From NCBI GenBank assembly GCA_965602675.1, contig CBFCZO010000156.1, positions 1 through 6,922 on the forward strand: 6,922 nt of DNA. Direction: 5' to 3'. A program made the position numbers and the translations under genes. The stretch comes from DATKUA01 sp965602675. GTDB lineage: Bacteria > Acidobacteriota > DATKUA01. Shown piece after piece: positions 6,143-6,922 of the stretch. Positions within the stretch are counted from its first letter, which is position 1; the number at the start of each line of letters is the position of its first letter. The notes below the pieces were generated by a model. It searched no databases, was not told where the DNA came from, and worked only from the letters and a program-made list of their open reading frames with translations.

Positions 6143-6146
6143 CTCC
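6143..6146 (-). promoter_or_regulatory. Shine-Dalgarno site favouring the shorter RseC-family start
   Basis: The minus strand reads GGAG, then CGCAG, then ATG at 6137. The alternative ATG at 6176 is preceded only by AAGTGA, part of the ATPase stop region. Confidence 0.6.
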
Positions 6147-6181
6147 GTACTGTGGCTCGCTTCCGGCTTCGGGCATTGTGT

Positions 6182-6922
6182 TCACTTCGCTCTCCCCGGC
6201 CTGAACCGCTTGAGCCTCAATGAATTTCCGACAACGCTCACCGAGCTCAAAGCCATCGCCCCGGCAGCCACAATCGGGCTCAGCAGCCAACCGAAAACGG
6301 GATACAACAGCCCCGCAGCCACCGGGATGGCTGTCACATTATAGAAGAAAGCCCAGAAAAGATTCTGCCTGATTATCCTCAGGGTCGCGCGGCTGAGTTC
6401 GATCGCGTCGGCCACCCCGCCCAGGTCGCCCCGCATCAGCGTGACGTCAGAGGATTCGATCGCCACGTCTGTCCCGCTGCCGATGGCGATGCCGATGTCC
6501 GCCTGCGCCAGCGCGGGGGCGTCGTTGATCCCGTCGCCCACCATGCCGATCCTCTCGCCATTCGACTGCTTCTTCTTCACCACCTCCGCCTTCTGATCAG
6601 GCAGCACCTCCGCCTCCGCACTGTCGATCCCGAGCTCGCCCGCGATAGCTCCGGCGGTGCGCTTGTTGTCTCCCGTCAGCAGAGTCAGCTTCAATCCCAT
6701 CCGCTGCAGACGCTCGACTGCAGCGCGCGATCCGGCCTTCAACGGGTCCGCAACGGCGATAATACCGATGATGCGCTTGTTTTCCGCCACAAAAATCGTC
6801 GTGTTGCCGTGGCTCGCAAGCTCCTCAGCTTTGGCCTTCTGCTCCGCCGACGCTGTGATCTCCAGCCTCTCCATGTAGCGCAGGGAGCCGACAGCAACCC
6901 TGCTCCCTCCGGTCTCCGCCGC
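6182..6922 (-). CDS. copA: Cu(+)-type P1B ATPase, C-terminal part (enters from right edge)
   Basis: C-terminal 246 residues of a heavy-metal-transporting P-type ATPase. The reading frame stays open to the window edge (AAETGGSRVAVGSLRY before the first ATG at 6874), so this is a gene fragment and not a short gene. Visible parts are the end of the nucleotide-binding domain, the P-domain motifs ADPLK, TGDN and VGDGINDAPALAQAD, and two final transmembrane helices. The helix motifs AFFYNVTAIP (YN) and GAMALSSVSVVGNSLRL (MxxSS) are the ion-binding signatures of the P1B-1, Cu(+)-exporting class. The metal-binding N-terminus, the CPC motif and the DKTGT phosphorylation site would be upstream, outside the window. 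Its role is ATP-driven removal of Cu(+) from the cytoplasm, or copper supply to exported enzymes. The CcoI/FixI-type role in cytochrome oxidase assembly cannot be excluded without the N-terminus. Confidence 0.93.
   Translation of the reverse strand, partial: AAETGGSRVAVGSLRYMERLEITASAEQKAKAEELASHGNTTIFVAENKRIIGIIAVADPLKAGSRAAVERLQRMGLKLTLLTGDNKRTAGAIAGELGIDSAEAEVLPDQKAEVVKKKQSNGERIGMVGDGINDAPALAQADIGIAIGSGTDVAIESSDVTLMRGDLGGVADAIELSRATLRIIRQNLFWAFFYNVTAIPVAAGLLYPVFGWLLSPIVAAGAMALSSVSVVGNSLRLKRFRPGRAK

Noticed and set aside
5667..6344. Long plus-strand open frame (225 codons) opposite the RseC and ATPase genes
   Set aside because: It is antisense to two clear protein families, its translation is rich in P, S, H and Q without domain pattern, and it spans the boundary between the two genes.

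Overview
The window is a stretch of moderately GC-rich bacterial chromosome with compact genes, Shine-Dalgarno signals and short intergenic gaps. Nothing in it identifies the species. A sigma-54 promoter with upstream dyads, a cobalamin-type radical SAM enzyme and an OB/FHA membrane protein not recognised from well-studied genomes fit an uncultured Gram-negative-type lineage, but that is a guess. No rRNA, tRNA, CRISPR array or insertion sequence was seen.

Left part (1-2152, minus strand): an operon encoding two ABC-2 type exporter permeases. The first is complete (start 2057). The second starts at 500, has its ribosome binding site over the first gene's stop codon, and runs off the left edge. 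Upstream lies a consensus-quality sigma-54 (-24/-12) promoter at 2136-2152. About 80-120 bp further upstream are two tandem 18-bp dyads (2231-2272) at the usual distance for an enhancer-binding activator. The ATPase partner is not in the window and may lie beyond the left edge.

Middle intergenic region (2079-2604): besides these control sites, it holds the decayed 3' end of a sensor histidine kinase gene (about 2328-2527, minus strand). The terminal HGGxIW/GxG part of the ATP-binding domain is intact, but it is separated from the preceding boxes by a one-base shift at an A6 run.

Centre (2605-4185, plus strand): a membrane protein with an exported OB-fold-like domain, one transmembrane helix, an acidic linker, a cytoplasmic FHA-like domain whose phosphothreonine-binding residues are replaced, and an acidic repeat tail. 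It ends 16 bp from the convergent end of a B12-binding-type radical SAM gene (4202-5590, minus), which may have its own sigma-70-like promoter in the AT-rich gap at 5591-5705.

Right part (5706-6922, minus strand): an RseC/MucC-family membrane protein directly follows the 3' end of a Cu(+)-type P1B ATPase gene that enters from the right edge. The pair looks co-transcribed and fits metal or redox homeostasis. The most notable items are the sigma-54 enhancer/promoter architecture, the kinase remnant beside it, and the OB-TM-FHA protein.
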